Source: Sulfidibacterium sp964473395 (GTDB taxonomy: Bacteria; Bacteroidota; Bacteroidia; Bacteroidales; F082). From it: a stretch of 7,201 nucleotides of DNA. Positions within the stretch are counted from its first letter, which is position 1; each line of letters begins with the position of its first letter. The position numbers were made by a program, and so were the translations under genes. The notes below the pieces were generated by a model that worked only from the letters and a program-made list of their open reading frames with translations, ran no database searches and was not told where the DNA came from. The stretch is taken from contig CAYYOW010000104.1 of assembly GCA_964473395.1 (NCBI GenBank), forward strand, positions 1 through 7,201. Direction: 5' to 3'. Positions 6,194 through 7,201 of the stretch are shown here, piece by piece.

Positions 6194-6201
6194 CAAAGGT
6201 A
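6194..6201 (-). promoter_or_regulatory. Bacteroidota -7 promoter box for the glycosyltransferase
   Basis: Reading leftwards the sequence is TACCTTTG, matching TAnnTTTG. A start near 6188 would give a leader of about 75 nt. Its core CAAAGGT (6194-6200, forward strand) is one arm of an inverted repeat whose other arm lies in the presumed mnmA -7 box. Confidence 0.45.
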
Positions 6202-6221
6202 AGATATCTGTAAATTTTTCA

Positions 6222-6229
6222 GACCTTTG
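6222..6229 (+). promoter_or_regulatory. Imperfect -7 promoter box for mnmA
   Basis: GACCTTTG matches TAnnTTTG at five of six fixed positions (first base G instead of T). A start near 6236 would leave a leader of about 19 nt ending in AACAAGAAGAAAAA before the ATG at 6255, a plausible A-rich leader for the phylum. Confidence 0.4.
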
Positions 6230-6254
6230 CAGCCGGTTTTAACAAGAAGAAAAA

Positions 6255-7201
6255 ATGAAAATTGCGGCGCTGGTATCGGGAGGTGTGGACAGTTCGGTTT
6301 GTGTTCCTTTGTTGAAAGAGCAGGGCTACGACCCCCACATTTTCTACATCCGTATCGGTATGGAAGACGAACCGGCTTTTATGGATTGTCCGGCGGAAGA
6401 GGACATCGAAATTACCACCTGGATAGCCAAAAAATACGGCTGCCGCTTCGATGTGGTCGATTTGCAGCAGGAATACTGGTCAACGGTGGTAAAATACACC
6501 ATGGAGAGTGTGAAACAGGGACTGACACCCAATCCGGATGTGATGTGTAACCTGCTTATCAAATTCGGTGCCTTCAACGACCGGCATGGGAAAGATTTTG
6601 ACCGTATTGCCACCGGCCACTACGCCACGCGATACGAAACGGAAGAAGGTGCTTTTCTGGGAACAGCAGTTGACAAGGTGAAAGACCAGACCTATTTTCT
6701 CGGGCAAATTTCACATGACCAATTGGAGAAAGCTATGTTTCCCATCGGGCATTTGCAGAAAAAAGAGGTACGACGGATAGCGGAAGAGATGAGTCTGCCC
6801 AGCGCTCATAGGCCTGATAGTCAGGGCATTTGCTTTCTTGGGAAAATTAACTACACTGATTTTATCCGGAAGTATGTGGGCGAAAAACCAGGGGCGATTA
6901 TCGAACTTGAAACCGGCAAAGTGCTGGGTGAGCACAAAGGTTTTTGGTTTCATACCATCGGTCAGCGGCGTGGTTTGCGACTGGGTGGCGGACCTTGGTT
7001 TGTGGTAAAAAAGGATATAGGGAAAAATATCATTTATGTTTCTAATGGCTACGACCCCATCAGCCAGTACGATGATACTGTCCGGCTGGAGAATATCCAT
7101 TTTTTAAATCCGAAACATGATTATTCCGGGCTGAAAGAGATAAAATTCAAAATCAGACATCAGCCGGAATTTACGGCCGGTGAACTGGTTCGCGATGAAA
7201 A
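6255..7201 (+). CDS. mnmA: tRNA-specific 2-thiouridylase MnmA, partial
   Basis: The forward strand is open from ATG at 6255 to the window edge, 315 codons of a protein normally about 360 long, so the C-terminal end of the beta-barrel is missing. MnmA adenylates C2 of U34 in tRNA-Lys/Glu/Gln and installs sulfur received from a cysteine-desulfurase relay. Visible motifs are the PP-loop SGGVDSS (8-14), NPDVMCN with catalytic Cys98, ATGHYA (119-124), KDQTYFLGQ (143-151), SQGICFLGK with the second catalytic Cys192, and HTIGQRRGL (233-241). The segment IRIGMED...MDCPAEEDIE (32-52) differs from the NWD-type loop of E. coli MnmA; I recall this variant from Bacteroidales, where more than one mnmA copy can occur. 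The start gives the PP-loop just after a minimal first strand, as in that subgroup. It is divergent from the glycosyltransferase. Confidence 0.93.
   Translation, partial: MKIAALVSGGVDSSVCVPLLKEQGYDPHIFYIRIGMEDEPAFMDCPAEEDIEITTWIAKKYGCRFDVVDLQQEYWSTVVKYTMESVKQGLTPNPDVMCNLLIKFGAFNDRHGKDFDRIATGHYATRYETEEGAFLGTAVDKVKDQTYFLGQISHDQLEKAMFPIGHLQKKEVRRIAEEMSLPSAHRPDSQGICFLGKINYTDFIRKYVGEKPGAIIELETGKVLGEHKGFWFHTIGQRRGLRLGGGPWFVVKKDIGKNIIYVSNGYDPISQYDDTVRLENIHFLNPKHDYSGLKEIKFKIRHQPEFTAGELVRDE

Noticed and set aside
6227..6550. Forward open frame in another frame at the start of mnmA
   Set aside because: The MnmA frame at 6255 carries the PP-loop and catalytic Cys; the other frame shows no family signal.
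6711..7100. 129-codon reverse open frame opposite mnmA
   Set aside because: Antisense to MnmA, whose motifs are continuous through this stretch.

Overview
The window looks like ordinary chromosomal DNA from an anaerobic member of the Bacteroidota, probably near Bacteroidales/Marinilabiliales. Three things point there. Nearly every transcription unit has a TAnnTTTG box (the Bacteroidota -7 element) a short distance upstream and in the right orientation. Leaders are A-rich and mostly lack a Shine-Dalgarno. The gene variants fit: an epimerase-type threonine dehydrogenase, an MnmA with the IRIG/DCPAEED insert, and a 4-hydroxybutyryl-CoA dehydratase with a complete, oxygen-sensitive Fe-S ligand set. 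The genus assignment is a guess from memory.

Layout, left to right. Positions 1-378 (-) hold the N-terminal 126 codons of a SixA-type phosphohistidine phosphatase that runs off the left edge. Positions 492-1772 (-) encode serine hydroxymethyltransferase (glyA). Divergent from it, 1934-2905 (+) encodes an SDR-type L-threonine 3-dehydrogenase. Convergent with that is a two-gene unit read leftwards: a 4-hydroxybutyryl-CoA dehydratase/vinylacetyl-CoA isomerase (AbfD-type, 3688-5193) followed with a 17-nt overlap by a DHRS4-like classical SDR (2934-3704). Positions 5348-6112 (-) encode a WaaE-like family 2 glycosyltransferase. Divergent from it, 6255-7201 (+) encodes MnmA, which runs off the right edge. 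No intergenic gap exceeds about 160 bp. I see no tRNA, rRNA, CRISPR array, insertion sequence or phage gene.

How the genes relate. Threonine dehydrogenase and GlyA share a divergent promoter region and both act at the glycine node: threonine is oxidised toward glycine (via a Kbl-type ligase not in this window), and GlyA interconverts glycine and serine while charging tetrahydrofolate. The AbfD-type dehydratase and the SDR are very likely co-transcribed and translationally coupled. This suggests an acyl-CoA step linked to crotonyl-CoA/butyrate chemistry, but the usual partners (4-hydroxybutyrate dehydrogenase, CoA-transferase) are absent here. The remaining genes (cell-surface glycan synthesis, tRNA thiolation, phosphatase) are unrelated housekeeping functions.

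I found no convincing new multi-gene system. The items most worth a second look are the orphan AbfD-SDR pair, a set of CTAAATTAG-type repeats in its promoter, a perfect inverted repeat next to the sixA promoter, a hairpin laid across the glyA stop codon, and an inverted repeat whose arms contain the opposing -7 boxes between the glycosyltransferase and mnmA.
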